A DNA stretch of 64,000 nucleotides from Gillisia limnaea DSM 15749 (GCF_000243235.1 NZ_JH594605.1:128660-192659), one strand, 5' to 3'. Positions 25,074 to 34,463 are shown, numbered from the stretch's first letter. A program made the numbers and translations. Notes: generated by a model not told the origin, from the sequence alone.

Positions 25074-27563
25074 ATGCGTAAAATTTTATTCTTAGTACTC
25101 TGTTTGGCTTTTTCATTTTCCAATGACCAAACTCCCCGAAAATTAAACTCTGTAGAGATCCACAATGCCATAAAAAAACTAAACTTTTTAGGTTCTGTTC
25201 TGTATATAGCTGCTCATCCAGACGATGAGAACACCCGGTTGATTTCCTATTTCGCCAATGAAATAAAAGCCCGAACCGGATATTTATCTATTACCCGCGG
25301 GGATGGTGGCCAGAATTTAATAGGTTCTGAACTTAAAGAACTTCTTGGTATTATAAGAACTCAGGAACTTTTGGCCGCCAGAAAGATCGATGGAGGGGAA
25401 CAATTGTTTAGCCGTGCCATTGATTTTGGATATACAAAAACCCCGGAAGAAGCTCTTGAATTTTGGGGGCAAGAGGAAATTCTCAGTGATATTGTATGGG
25501 CTCTTAGAACTTTTAAACCCGATGTTATTATCAACAGGTTTGATCACCGTACTTCCGGGGAAACGCATGGACAGCACACAGCTTCTGCTATTTTAAGCAT
25601 GGGAGCCTTTGATCTTGCCAAAGATCCTACTGCCTTTCCGGAGCAATTGGAATATACCGAAACCTTTGAACCAAAAAGGTTGTTTTTTAATACTTCTCCC
25701 TGGTTTTACGGAAGTAATGAGGAATTTGAAAAAGCCGATAAATCCAATTTATTACAATTTGATACCGGCGTTTATTTTTCATCAATGGGTCTTTCAAATC
25801 CTGAAATTGCAGCATTAAGCAGAAGTGAGCACCAGTCGCAGGGTTTTGGATCTACCGGAAGCCGCGGAGAACAAATAGAATACCTTGAATTTATTGATGG
25901 GAGTTTCCCTGAAGATAAATCAAATTTGTTTGCTGGAATAGATACCTCCTGGAACCGAATTCAAAACGGTGCTGAAATAGGTGAAATTCTTACTGAAGTT
26001 GAAAAAGACTATAACTTTAAAGATCCTGCAGCAAGTCTGTCCAAGCTTGTCCAAGCCTACAAGCTCATACTAGATTTGGAGGATGCTCATTGGAGAAAAA
26101 TAAAAACAGAAGAAATTAAAAATATCATAACTGCTGCTGCCGGTTTATATCTTGAAGCAAACGCGGTAAATCCAACTGCTACACCCTCTGAAGAGCTTTT
26201 TATTAATTTAGAAGCGATCAACCGCAGCAATGCAGAAATAAGCCTGGTATCTGTAGAATTGGAACCAAATAATTCAAAGTTGCAACCCAACCAGCCACTT
26301 CTCAATAATGTAACATGGAAAGAACAAACCCTCTTAAAGATCAATGGAGAAACCGGATTTACAAGTCCATATTGGTTAAAAAGCAAGGGTAGCCTGGGAC
26401 TTTATACAGTTGAGGAACAAAATCTGGTTGGATTGCCTGAATCCCCTATAAGTGTTAAAGCTTACTTTAGGGTTAAAATCGAGGGAGAGGAGATCCTGTT
26501 CGAAAGGCCGGTGGTTTATAAATACAATGACCCGGTAAAGGGAGAAGTATATCAGCCTTTTGAGATTCTTCCACCGGTATCTGTCAAATTCAGGGAAAAG
26601 GTTTTGATTTTTGCTGAAGCAGAGCCTAAAACCGTTCCGGTGATCATTACGGCTGGAAAAGATTCTGTTTCAGGAAAAATATCTTTAAAATCTAACGGAA
26701 ACTGGAAGATAAAACCGGAGGAAACCAACTTCAATATCCTTAAAAAAGGCGAATCGGTTACGGTAAATTTCAAAATAACTCCGCCCGAAGAACAGGATGA
26801 AATAATCCTGAGCCCAATTCTTACTGTAAATGGGAAAGAGTATTCCGGGGAAATAGTTAAAATCGATTATAACCATATTCTCCTGCAAACATTGGTTGTT
26901 CCCGCTGAAACTAAAGTGGTAAAACTAAGCATCGAGAAAAAGGGCGAAAACATAGCTTATATTGATGGTGCCGGTGATGTAATCCCGGAAAATCTGGAAC
27001 AAATTGGCTATAAGGTTAGCAGGCTTGATCCTGAAAAAATTTCAGCGGCCTCACTTTCTAAATTTGATGCGGTAGTTTTGGGGATCCGGGCATATAATAC
27101 GGTGGAAGCGTTGCAATACAAGCAACCGGCGCTCTTGAAATATGTTGAAAACGGTGGAACTGTGATTGTACAATATAATGTGAACCGGGGTCTTTTTGTA
27201 AATTCGATTGCACCTTACAAACTGGATATTTCCCGTGACCGAGTAACCGAGGAAGATGCAGAAGTCCGTTTTATAGCTCCAAATCATCCTATTTTGAATT
27301 CTCCCAACAAAATAAGCAGTACCGATTTTGATGGGTGGGTGCAGGAACGCGGTTTATATTTCCCCGATAGCTGGGACCAGGAATTCATTCCGGTTTTATC
27401 TATGAATGATGCTAACAAAACTCCAAAAGACGGAAGCCTCCTGGTTGCCAAATATGGAAAAGGATATTTCATCTATACCGGGCTAAGCTTTTTTAGACAA
27501 TTCCCGGAAGGTGTTCCCGGTGCTTACCGTTTGTTCGCAAATATGATTTCAATAGGAAAATAG
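25074..27563 (+). CDS. Secreted PIG-L family N-deacetylase, long form
   Basis: A signal peptide (MRKILFLVLCLAFSFS) precedes a PIG-L/LmbE domain. Its zinc motif is AAHPDDENTRL, with the later histidine in THGQHTASA. The rest, to 829 residues, contains Ig-like or NEW3-like beta domains near residues 480-600 and an end region (ISKFDAVVLGIRAYNTVEAL is at about 660) like a class I amidotransferase-type Rossmann domain. PIG-L enzymes remove N-acetyl groups from sugars such as GlcNAc-linked substrates. The gene is followed within one base by a 35-residue peptide gene and then a sodium symporter, which suggests degradation and uptake of an acetylated sugar or amide. Confidence 0.87.
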   Translation: MRKILFLVLCLAFSFSNDQTPRKLNSVEIHNAIKKLNFLGSVLYIAAHPDDENTRLISYFANEIKARTGYLSITRGDGGQNLIGSELKELLGIIRTQELLAARKIDGGEQLFSRAIDFGYTKTPEEALEFWGQEEILSDIVWALRTFKPDVIINRFDHRTSGETHGQHTASAILSMGAFDLAKDPTAFPEQLEYTETFEPKRLFFNTSPWFYGSNEEFEKADKSNLLQFDTGVYFSSMGLSNPEIAALSRSEHQSQGFGSTGSRGEQIEYLEFIDGSFPEDKSNLFAGIDTSWNRIQNGAEIGEILTEVEKDYNFKDPAASLSKLVQAYKLILDLEDAHWRKIKTEEIKNIITAAAGLYLEANAVNPTATPSEELFINLEAINRSNAEISLVSVELEPNNSKLQPNQPLLNNVTWKEQTLLKINGETGFTSPYWLKSKGSLGLYTVEEQNLVGLPESPISVKAYFRVKIEGEEILFERPVVYKYNDPVKGEVYQPFEILPPVSVKFREKVLIFAEAEPKTVPVIITAGKDSVSGKISLKSNGNWKIKPEETNFNILKKGESVTVNFKITPPEEQDEIILSPILTVNGKEYSGEIVKIDYNHILLQTLVVPAETKVVKLSIEKKGENIAYIDGAGDVIPENLEQIGYKVSRLDPEKISAASLSKFDAVVLGIRAYNTVEALQYKQPALLKYVENGGTVIVQYNVNRGLFVNSIAPYKLDISRDRVTEEDAEVRFIAPNHPILNSPNKISSTDFDGWVQERGLYFPDSWDQEFIPVLSMNDANKTPKDGSLLVAKYGKGYFIYTGLSFFRQFPEGVPGAYRLFANMISIGK

Positions 27564-27671
27564 ATGGATAAACCCAAAAAATATATCTGGAAAAAATCAT
27601 ACACCATTGTTCTCCTGGCGAATGCATTTTATATTTTATTATTCTTTCTCATCATGAAAATATTCTCATAA
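27564..27671 (+). CDS. 35-residue single-pass membrane peptide upstream of the symporter
   Basis: The ATG directly follows the PIG-L stop codon, and the TAA ends 1 bp before the symporter ATG, so the reading frame fills the gap exactly. The peptide has a basic start (MDKPKKYIWKKSY) and then one hydrophobic segment (TIVLLANAFYILLFFLIM), with the short end KIFS. The positive residues predict a cytoplasmic N terminus. Some sodium/solute symporters have tiny membrane partners encoded just upstream (for example the YhdT type beside PanF), so an accessory role is a reasonable guess. No homology is claimed. Confidence 0.65.
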   Translation: MDKPKKYIWKKSYTIVLLANAFYILLFFLIMKIFS

Positions 27672-27672
27672 A

Positions 27673-29394
27673 ATGCAATTAATAGACTGGATTGTACTTA
27701 TTGGAACATTAATTTTTATTGCAGGCTATGGGGTTTATAAAACCCGCGGGAGCAAAAATGTGAAGGATTACATCGGGGGTGGAAATGATGCTCAGTGGTG
27801 GACCATTGGCTTATCTGTAATGGCAACCCAGGCAAGCGCCATCACCTTTCTTTCTACTCCGGGACAAGCCTATCATGACGGGATGGGCTTTGTACAGTTC
27901 TATTTCGGACTTCCAATTGCCATGGTAATCATTTGTATGGTCTTTATTCCCATCTATCACAAATTAAAAGTTTATACCGCTTACGAATATCTTGAAACCA
28001 GGTTTGACCTTAAGACCCGGACTTTAACTGCAATCCTGTTTTTGGTTCAACGCGGACTCGCAGCCGGGATCACCATTTTTGCACCGGCCATTATTTTGTC
28101 CGCAGTGCTTGGCTGGAACCTGAACACACTTACTATATTAATAGGTGTTGTGGTAATTATTTACACCGTTTCCGGAGGAACAAAAGCGGTAAATGTTACC
28201 CAAAAACAACAAATGGCAGTGATCTTTGCCGGGATGTTCACCGCATTCTTTTTAATAGTTAGTTATCTACCTGAAAATATCAGTTTTAGCAATGCATTAC
28301 AAATCGCCGGCGCTAATGGCAAAATGGAAATTCTCGATTTTTCATTTGACATGAGCAACCGCTATACTTTTTGGAGCGGAATTATTGGCGGAACTTTTCT
28401 CGCACTCTCCTATTTTGGAACAGATCAAAGCCAGGTACAACGTTACCTTACAGGCAAATCGGTGAAGGAAATGCAATTGGGACTTATTTTTAACGGACTT
28501 CTAAAAGTTCCTATGCAGTTCTTTATCCTTCTTACCGGGGTGATGGTTTTTGTTTTTTATCAGTTCAATCAAGCCCCATTAAACTTTAATCCTGCTGCCC
28601 AGGAAGCCGTGTTAAATTCTGAATATTCCGAAGAATACCGGGATTTGATGGAAAATAATGAAGCCCTTCAGGCAGAAAAACACACTACAGCGATAAGATT
28701 TGGGGAAAGTCTGGAAATTCCATCTTCTTTTGAAAATGAAAATTACCAAAACAAAATGCTGGAGCTGGATGCTGCAGAATTAGACAACAGGGAACGCGCG
28801 AGGGAACTTATTCTGTTATCAAATGACGCGATGGAAACCAATGATAAGGATTATATTTTAATCCATTTTATTCTGAATAATCTGCCACGTGGATTAATAG
28901 GCTTATTGCTGGCCGTGATCCTTTCTGCGGCAATGTCTTCAACAGCATCAGAGTTAAATGCGCTTGGTTCAACAACTACCATTGATTTATATAAACGAAA
29001 TGTTCGGGAGGAAAAATCAGATGAACACTATGTAAAGGCTTCCAAATTATTCACTTTTGGATGGGGAATAATCGCTATTATTTTTGCCAGTTTCGCCAAT
29101 TTATTTGATAACCTGATTCAATTGGTAAACATCATAGGATCTATTTTTTACGGCAATGTTCTTGGAATATTTTTACTGGCATTTTTTATTAAGTACGTGC
29201 AAAGTAACGCTGTTTTTCTAGCAGCCCTTATTACCCAGGCAATTATAATTCTATTATGGTTATTTGACGTTATGCCTTATTTATGGCTCAACCTGGTAGG
29301 TTGTGGCCTTGTAATGCTCATAGCATTTTTACTACAAACCAGCATTCACTCTCCTGAAAAAATAACGTTAGATGACGACAACCAAGACCTTTAA
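27673..29394 (+). CDS. Sodium/solute symporter (SSS family)
   Basis: This 573-residue inner-membrane transporter of the LeuT-fold SSS family has about 13 segments. The first region is GTLIFIAGYGVYKTRGSKNV, and FLSTPGQAYHDGMGFVQFYFG follows. YFGTDQSQVQRYLTGKS is the common SSS motif. VILSAAMSSTASELNALGST supplies the sodium-site serines and threonines. A hydrophilic insert of about 90 residues near residue 300-390, rich in E and N, interrupts the membrane part between two segments and is longer than usual. The substrate is unknown. It overlaps the next gene by 23 bp, a sign of one operon. Confidence 0.9.
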   Translation: MQLIDWIVLIGTLIFIAGYGVYKTRGSKNVKDYIGGGNDAQWWTIGLSVMATQASAITFLSTPGQAYHDGMGFVQFYFGLPIAMVIICMVFIPIYHKLKVYTAYEYLETRFDLKTRTLTAILFLVQRGLAAGITIFAPAIILSAVLGWNLNTLTILIGVVVIIYTVSGGTKAVNVTQKQQMAVIFAGMFTAFFLIVSYLPENISFSNALQIAGANGKMEILDFSFDMSNRYTFWSGIIGGTFLALSYFGTDQSQVQRYLTGKSVKEMQLGLIFNGLLKVPMQFFILLTGVMVFVFYQFNQAPLNFNPAAQEAVLNSEYSEEYRDLMENNEALQAEKHTTAIRFGESLEIPSSFENENYQNKMLELDAAELDNRERARELILLSNDAMETNDKDYILIHFILNNLPRGLIGLLLAVILSAAMSSTASELNALGSTTTIDLYKRNVREEKSDEHYVKASKLFTFGWGIIAIIFASFANLFDNLIQLVNIIGSIFYGNVLGIFLLAFFIKYVQSNAVFLAALITQAIIILLWLFDVMPYLWLNLVGCGLVMLIAFLLQTSIHSPEKITLDDDNQDL

Positions 29395-30349
29395 ATGGGG
29401 CATTGTAGGACCGGGAAAAATAGCCGGGAAATTTGCAACAGATCTGGCTATGGTGCCGGGAGCAGAATTATATGCAGTCGCAAGTAGGGATATTCGCAAA
29501 GCCAGAGCCTTCAGCGCTCAATACAATTTTAAAAAAAGCTATGGAACCTATGAAGAACTGGCTCTAGATAAGGAAGTGGATATCGTCTATATAGCTACCC
29601 CTCATGTATTTCATAATGAACATACACTGCTTTGTCTTAAGAACAAAAAAGCGGTTTTATGTGAAAAACCCCTGGCAATGAACAGCCTTCAGGTTGAAGA
29701 AATGATACGTTCTGCTAAAGAAAACAAGGTGTTTTTAATGGAAGCCATGTGGACCTATTTCCTTCCTCATTATCAATACGTACTGGATCTTATAAAAACT
29801 GAAAAATTCGGGACTGTAAAAAGCCTTGAAGCCGATTTTGGTTTTGCCGCGCCCTATTTACCGGAAAAAAGATTATACAATAAAGCTCTTGGAGGCGGAA
29901 GTTTGCTTGACATAGGCATCTATCCTTTGTTTGCAGCATTAAGTTTAATGGGGGTTCCCAATACTATAAAAGCTCTGGCCAAAATGGCTGATACCGGAGT
30001 TGATGAAAGTTGTGATATAAATCTGGAATATAATAACGGGGCTGTTGCCAGCCTTTCCAGTTCAATCAATATGAAAACTCCCACCACTGCAACAATTACC
30101 TTTGAACGCGCCATTATTACACTAAAAAGCAGATTTCATGAGCCAACATCTATTCTCATAAACAGCGATGGAAAACAGGAAGAAATCAATTTTGATATCA
30201 CTTCCATTGGATATAATTTTGAAGCGATTCATGTACAGCAAATGCTCGCTGCAGGACGTTTGGAAAGTACGATTATGACTTTTCAGAAAAGCCGTGAATT
30301 AGTAGAACTGCTTGATAAAGTGAGAGAAAAAATAGGCCTCGTATATTAA
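29372..30349 (+). CDS. Gfo/Idh/MocA family oxidoreductase
   Basis: This 325-residue NAD(P)-dependent dehydrogenase has a Rossmann start (KWGIVGPGKIAGKFATDLAM), the conserved EKP lysine in AVLCEKPLAMN, and a C-terminal substrate domain containing ALGGGSLLDIGIYPLFA. Members oxidise sugars, inositols or dihydrodiols, and short dihydrodiol-dehydrogenase-like forms look like this one. Its 23-bp overlap with the symporter gene suggests that it acts on the imported sugar derivative. The terminator follows at 30446. Confidence 0.88.
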   Translation: MTTTKTFKWGIVGPGKIAGKFATDLAMVPGAELYAVASRDIRKARAFSAQYNFKKSYGTYEELALDKEVDIVYIATPHVFHNEHTLLCLKNKKAVLCEKPLAMNSLQVEEMIRSAKENKVFLMEAMWTYFLPHYQYVLDLIKTEKFGTVKSLEADFGFAAPYLPEKRLYNKALGGGSLLDIGIYPLFAALSLMGVPNTIKALAKMADTGVDESCDINLEYNNGAVASLSSSINMKTPTTATITFERAIITLKSRFHEPTSILINSDGKQEEINFDITSIGYNFEAIHVQQMLAAGRLESTIMTFQKSRELVELLDKVREKIGLVY

Positions 30350-30445
30350 TTCATATACCCTGAAGCCAACTAAGGAGCTATGCTAAGGGAAGAACTATTG
30401 AAAAATCGGTTAAAATCTTTCCTAAACGGAATTAGCAAAACAAAA

Positions 30446-30475
30446 AAAATGCGACCCTGTGAGTCGCATTTTAAA
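30446..30475. terminator. Bidirectional terminator
   Basis: A 10-bp stem (30446-30455 with 30463-30472) has a 7-nt loop. It has an A-run before it and a short T-run after, between the plus-strand dehydrogenase gene and the minus-strand DUF2911 gene. Confidence 0.85.
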
Positions 30476-30492
30476 GTATAGAATTTATTTTC

Positions 30493-31338
30493 TTATTTAA
30501 CGCCCCATTCTTTAAGGGAATCCTTGTTCATTTTTACATAATCGGCATTTCCTGCTTTTTCAGCTGCGGCCAATGAAAGTTTTGCCGTTGCTATAGCTTC
30601 TTTCTTCATTCCCAGATCGGCTTCAATTAAAGATTTTCTGCGTAACATCCAGAATGGCTCACCATCTTGCATTTCAATCGCTTTCGTAACCCATTCTAAA
30701 GCCTTCTTAGTGTCGATTTTTGAATCATGATAATAGGAACCCGCTGCAAAATAATCGTTGGCAGAAGGTCCATTCATAACTTTCTCAATGCTGGCAAGTG
30801 TTTTTGCATCTGTAGGGAATTTAATTGGCAGTGAAGCCGCAGTATTTTCCCATACGATACTTAATACTGCCGAATCATTTTTTAAATCATTCAACAAGAT
30901 GGTAAATGTTTCCATGGCAAAAGGAATTTCAGAAACTTCAGCACTAGCGGTAAGAGCCACTTTGCTTTCCTCCCATTTTTGAGGAATTCCCCAATTTGTC
31001 GCATCCGAATAGAACATCACTTCCCAGGAATCCTTACCGGGTTTAGTAAATAATGCATAGGTTCCTTTTTTTAAGGCCTTTCCTCCTATTTCAACATCAT
31101 CGCTAAAAGTAATTTTGGTGTTTTCGTTTGCACCGGTTCGCCATACTTCGCCAAACGGAACCAAATTTCCAAAAACAACCCGATCCCGCATGCCCGGTCT
31201 TGAATACTCGATGGTAACATCTGTAAGCCCAACTTTTTGCTCAACTTTAGAAAAGGGGCTTGGTTGTGGTGCCTGAATTTGTGCGGTTGCTCCAAGAATG
31301 AACATTCCTGTACATAAAAAGAATAATAATTTTTTCAT
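30493..31338 (-). CDS. DUF2911 protein with C-terminal helical repeats, secreted
   Basis: Start 31338 gives a signal peptide (MKKLLFFLCTGMFILGATAQ); a longer frame to 31362 adds eight residues. The DUF2911 domain shows TIEYSRPGMRDRVVFGN, PFGEVWRTGANENTKI and the strand KKGTYALFTKPG. The last third (about residues 180-280) looks like TPR helices, with AAGSYYHDSKIDTKKALEWV and LSLAAAEKAGNADYVKM. The length is 281 residues from this start. The family is common in Bacteroidota and has no proved function; a periplasmic binding or processing role is inferred. Confidence 0.85.
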   Translation of the reverse strand: MKKLLFFLCTGMFILGATAQIQAPQPSPFSKVEQKVGLTDVTIEYSRPGMRDRVVFGNLVPFGEVWRTGANENTKITFSDDVEIGGKALKKGTYALFTKPGKDSWEVMFYSDATNWGIPQKWEESKVALTASAEVSEIPFAMETFTILLNDLKNDSAVLSIVWENTAASLPIKFPTDAKTLASIEKVMNGPSANDYFAAGSYYHDSKIDTKKALEWVTKAIEMQDGEPFWMLRRKSLIEADLGMKKEAIATAKLSLAAAEKAGNADYVKMNKDSLKEWGVK

Positions 31339-31411
31339 AAAATAATATATTAGTTTTCTCAAAGATACATAATTGAAGGTTCTATCCGCTTATTTTTTCT
31401 TTCTTCAAGAA

Positions 31412-31567
31412 CCCCGGAGCAAGCCTGCCCGAATGGTACGGGCGGGCCCGCCCGCCTGAATAAAATTCATTTCGGGCAGGCCCACGAGATATGAATTTTA
31501 AAATCTTTGTGAAAATTCTAGGATTCCAAGCTATCGGGATTGAGTTAAGTGCTCAAAGAGGGATTAA
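31412..31567 (-). repeat. Non-autonomous IS200-derived palindromic element, copy B
   Basis: The left part (31412-31490) is an IS200 right-end hairpin whose tip holds the nested palindrome with core AAATTCATTTC and a GGGCGGGCCCGCCCG block. The right part ends in AGAGGGATTAAA, a diverged IS200 left end. No coding capacity lies between them. The fragment AGCTATCGGGATTGAG at 31530-31545 recurs in diverged form inside the PLP gene at 43894-45801. Confidence 0.65.
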
Positions 31568-31576
31568 ATTTATTTT

Positions 31577-31624
31577 TGTTTAACTTTTTATTGTTTAAAT
31601 TAAACAGAATAAATCTTAGTTTTG
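31577..31624 (+). promoter_or_regulatory. Promoter with palindromic operator before the SRPBCC-SDR-photolyase operon
   Basis: TAGTTTTG (31617-31624) matches TAnnTTTG, with TTG at 31591-31593 as a -33 box 23 bp away. A perfect palindrome TGTTTAAATTAAACA spans 31592-31606 between and over these boxes, and a half-site TGTTTAA lies at 31577-31583. A repressor dimer bound there would block the promoter. The regulator is unknown; light or B12-responsive MerR proteins are a guess based on the downstream photolyase. Confidence 0.6.
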
Positions 31625-31642
31625 TATCACAATAATTTAAAT

Positions 31643-32152
31643 ATGAAAATATACACGCTACATACCAAACAAAAGCTTCCTATTAGTGTAGACGAAGCTT
31701 GGGATTTTTTGTCAGATCCTAAAAATTTAAAGACCATCACTCCGGATTATATGGGCTTTAATATAATTTCCGGTGCAAACAGGGCTATGTACCCCGGCCA
31801 ACTTATTCAATATATAGTAACACCCGTTGCAGGAATAAAAACCAAATGGGTGACAGAGATCACACATGTAAAACCCAAGGAATATTTCGTAGATGAACAG
31901 CGGTTTGGCCCTTATGCACTTTGGCATCACAAACATTTTATCCATCCTATAGAAGGTGGAGTGGAAATGGAGGATATTGTAGACTATAAACTCCCTTTGG
32001 GATTTTTAGGACAGCTGGTCCATCCTTTCCTGGTTGCTCCAAAACTCAAAGAAATCTTCAATTACCGCAGAAAAAAATTAATTGCTTTATTCGGAGAATA
32101 TTCCTCTCAGGATCCCAAAACTGCAACCCTAAAACAAGACATATTAAATTAA
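31643..32152 (+). CDS. SRPBCC (START/polyketide-cyclase-like) family protein
   Basis: The start at 31643 is preferred because the promoter element overlaps the earlier ATG at 31622. The 169-residue protein has the SRPBCC helix-grip pattern: DEAWDFLSDPKNLKTITPDY at the start, and YFVDEQRFGPYALWHHKHFI and GGVEMEDIVDYKLPLG as strands. SRPBCC proteins bind hydrophobic ligands. Homologues commonly sit beside photolyase genes in Bacteroidota, and a light-stress role is inferred. The SDR-like gene follows 16 bp on. Confidence 0.8.
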   Translation: MKIYTLHTKQKLPISVDEAWDFLSDPKNLKTITPDYMGFNIISGANRAMYPGQLIQYIVTPVAGIKTKWVTEITHVKPKEYFVDEQRFGPYALWHHKHFIHPIEGGVEMEDIVDYKLPLGFLGQLVHPFLVAPKLKEIFNYRRKKLIALFGEYSSQDPKTATLKQDILN

Positions 32153-32168
32153 TTTAAAAAAAACAGCC

Positions 32169-32867
32169 ATGAAAAAGAATATTGTATTGATAGGAGGTTC
32201 CCACGGAATAGGTCTGGAATCTGCCAAAATCCTCGCTGAAGATCATAATGTGTTTATCGCTTCCCGGACTTCAGAGCAATTAGCAAATTTGAATGTTAAA
32301 CATCTTGAGTTCGATGTGACAAAAGATAAGATTGAAGACTTGGATCTTCCCGATACCATAGATGGTTTGGTATATTTCCCCGGAAGTATTAATTTAAAAC
32401 CTTTTAAAATGCTGAAGCCCGAGGCATTTCAGGAAGATATGAACCTTAATTTTATTTCCCTGGTAAAAGTTGTTCAGGGCTTATTGCCGAACTTGAAAAA
32501 TTCAGATCAGGCAAGCCTGGTGTTTTTTAGCACTGTTGCCGTAAAAGTTGGAATGCCTTTTCACACCAGTGTTGCAGCAGCTAAAGGAGCCATAGAAGGT
32601 TTTTCAAAAGCGCTGGCTGCAGAATATGCACCGAGCTTCAGAGTTAATGTGATTGCCCCTTCCCTCACAAATACTCCGCTAGCTGAAAAATTGCTTTCCA
32701 ATGATGAGAAAAAGAAAAAGATGGATGAACGGCATCCTCTAAAGCGCGTTGGAGAAGCTAAAGATATTGCTAATATGGTAGTATTTTTACTTTCGGAAAA
32801 AAGCAGCTGGATGACGGGACAGGTTCTGGGTATGGACGGCGGACTTTCTACTATCAATTTAAATTAA
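32169..32867 (+). CDS. SDR-fold protein lacking the catalytic tyrosine
   Basis: The 232-residue protein has the Rossmann start VLIGGSHGIGLESAKIL (GGSHGIG) and a C-terminal end DGGLSTINLN typical of the family. The catalytic serine lies in VFFSTVAVKVG. At the YxxxK site the sequence is SVAAAKGAIEG, with valine where tyrosine is expected and lysine kept, so classical dehydrogenase activity is doubtful. It may bind a nucleotide without the usual reaction or use another residue. It shares its stop/start base with the photolyase gene, so translation is coupled. Confidence 0.8.
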   Translation: MKKNIVLIGGSHGIGLESAKILAEDHNVFIASRTSEQLANLNVKHLEFDVTKDKIEDLDLPDTIDGLVYFPGSINLKPFKMLKPEAFQEDMNLNFISLVKVVQGLLPNLKNSDQASLVFFSTVAVKVGMPFHTSVAAAKGAIEGFSKALAAEYAPSFRVNVIAPSLTNTPLAEKLLSNDEKKKKMDERHPLKRVGEAKDIANMVVFLLSEKSSWMTGQVLGMDGGLSTINLN

Positions 32868-34171
32868 TGAGTGAAAAAGTATCGGTATTCTGGTTTAGAA
32901 GAGATTTGAGATTGGATGATAATGTGGGTTTTCTAGAGGCTCTTAAAAGTGATCTTCCGGTTTTACCCATTTTCATATTTGATACAGAAATTCTTGAAAG
33001 ATTACCGAAAGACGACGCGCGGGTTTCTTTTATCCATGAGAACCTTCAGAAAATGCGAAAGGAATTACAGAAAAATGGAAGTTCTTTGGCCATCTATCAT
33101 GGAAAACCCGTCGAAGTGTTTAAAGATCTTCTGAAAAATTATAAGATTCAACAGGTTTTTACAAACCGGGATTACGAACCTTATGCTAAAAAAAGAGATT
33201 CTGAAATAGAAAAATTACTAGAATCAGAAACCGTCCAATTTCATACATTTAAAGATCAGGTGATCTTTGAGAAAGATGAAGTGGTAAAAAAAGATGGCGA
33301 TCCCTATGCGGTTTACACTCCCTATATGCGAATCTGGAAAGAGAAATTTAAGAAAATCGACCTTGAAATTCATTATACCAGTCAGCATATAAATAATTTA
33401 GTCCAAAATTCACGTTTGCCCAATTTGAGCTTATCAGATATTGGATTTGAAACTTCAAAAATAAAGGTTCTGGATTATGAAGTTACCCCCAGCCTGATTC
33501 AGGAATATGAAGCAAAGCGGAATTATCCCGCGCTGGATGCAACGTCACATTTAGGACCACATCTAAGATTTGGAACGGTAGGAATTCGAAAAATGGTCAA
33601 AAAGGCGATTTCGGAAAAAAATGAGATCTTCTGGAATGAACTGATCTGGAGGGAGTTTTTTATGCAAATCCTGAGTCACTTTCCGCGTATTGAAAATGAA
33701 TCTTTTAAAAAGAAATATGACCGTATCGAATGGCACAATAATGAAGCTGAATTTGAGCTTTGGAAAACGGGAAAAACCGGATACCCAATGGTAGATGCCG
33801 GCATGCGGCAGCTAAATGAAACAGGATTTATGCACAACAGGGTACGGATGCTGGTTGGCAGTTTTTTATGCAAGCATTTATTGATAGACTGGCGATGGGG
33901 AGAAGCCTATTTCGCTGAAAAATTACTCGATTATGAAATGGCTTCCAATGTTGGGAACTGGCAATGGGTAGCAGGCTGTGGCGTAGATGCAGCACCTTAT
34001 TTCAGAATTTTTAATCCAACTACACAAATTAAGGATTACGATAAAGAGCATGCGTATATTAAGGAATATGTAAAAGAATTTGGCACAGCTGAATATCCTG
34101 AGATGATGGTAGATCATAAAGAAGCCCGGGAACGGGCTTTAAGGGTTTATAAAGAAGCTGTTTCAGAATAA
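32867..34171 (+). CDS. phr: Cryptochrome/photolyase family protein (probable CPD photolyase)
   Basis: This 434-residue flavoprotein has an N-terminal alpha/beta domain (VSVFWFRRDLRLDDNVGFLE) for the antenna pigment and a C-terminal FAD domain. The FAD region carries RLGTVGIRK-like RFGTVGIRK, LIWREFFMQIL, YPMVDAGMRQLNETGFMHNR and NWQWVAGCGVDAAPYFRIFN. These match class I CPD photolyases, which split pyrimidine dimers with blue light. It is the last gene of the SRPBCC-SDR-photolyase operon. Confidence 0.93.
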   Translation: MSEKVSVFWFRRDLRLDDNVGFLEALKSDLPVLPIFIFDTEILERLPKDDARVSFIHENLQKMRKELQKNGSSLAIYHGKPVEVFKDLLKNYKIQQVFTNRDYEPYAKKRDSEIEKLLESETVQFHTFKDQVIFEKDEVVKKDGDPYAVYTPYMRIWKEKFKKIDLEIHYTSQHINNLVQNSRLPNLSLSDIGFETSKIKVLDYEVTPSLIQEYEAKRNYPALDATSHLGPHLRFGTVGIRKMVKKAISEKNEIFWNELIWREFFMQILSHFPRIENESFKKKYDRIEWHNNEAEFELWKTGKTGYPMVDAGMRQLNETGFMHNRVRMLVGSFLCKHLLIDWRWGEAYFAEKLLDYEMASNVGNWQWVAGCGVDAAPYFRIFNPTTQIKDYDKEHAYIKEYVKEFGTAEYPEMMVDHKEARERALRVYKEAVSE

Positions 34172-34284
34172 ATTATTGAATTAAATCCACTGGTGGGATT
34201 AAAAAAGGAGCAGCGATTAAAAAACATGCATTTCTACTTTGATTATTCTTTTTAACCAACTTAATTTGCAATCGTTAATAGAAT

Positions 34285-34362
<78 letters not shown>

Positions 34363-34389
34363 TCAACATTTCATTTAAATGTAACTAAA

Positions 34390-34427
34390 GGTTAATTATA
34401 TGGTTTTCATATAGTTAACCCTTTTTT
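34390..34427 (+). terminator. Terminator after the tRNA-Pro gene
   Basis: An imperfect stem joins GGTTAA (34390-34395) with TTAACC (34415-34420), with more pairs inside and a 6-nt loop. A run of seven or eight T follows it. Confidence 0.75.
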
Positions 34428-34463
34428 TTATTCATACGCCTATAAATGAACACATTCTATTCC

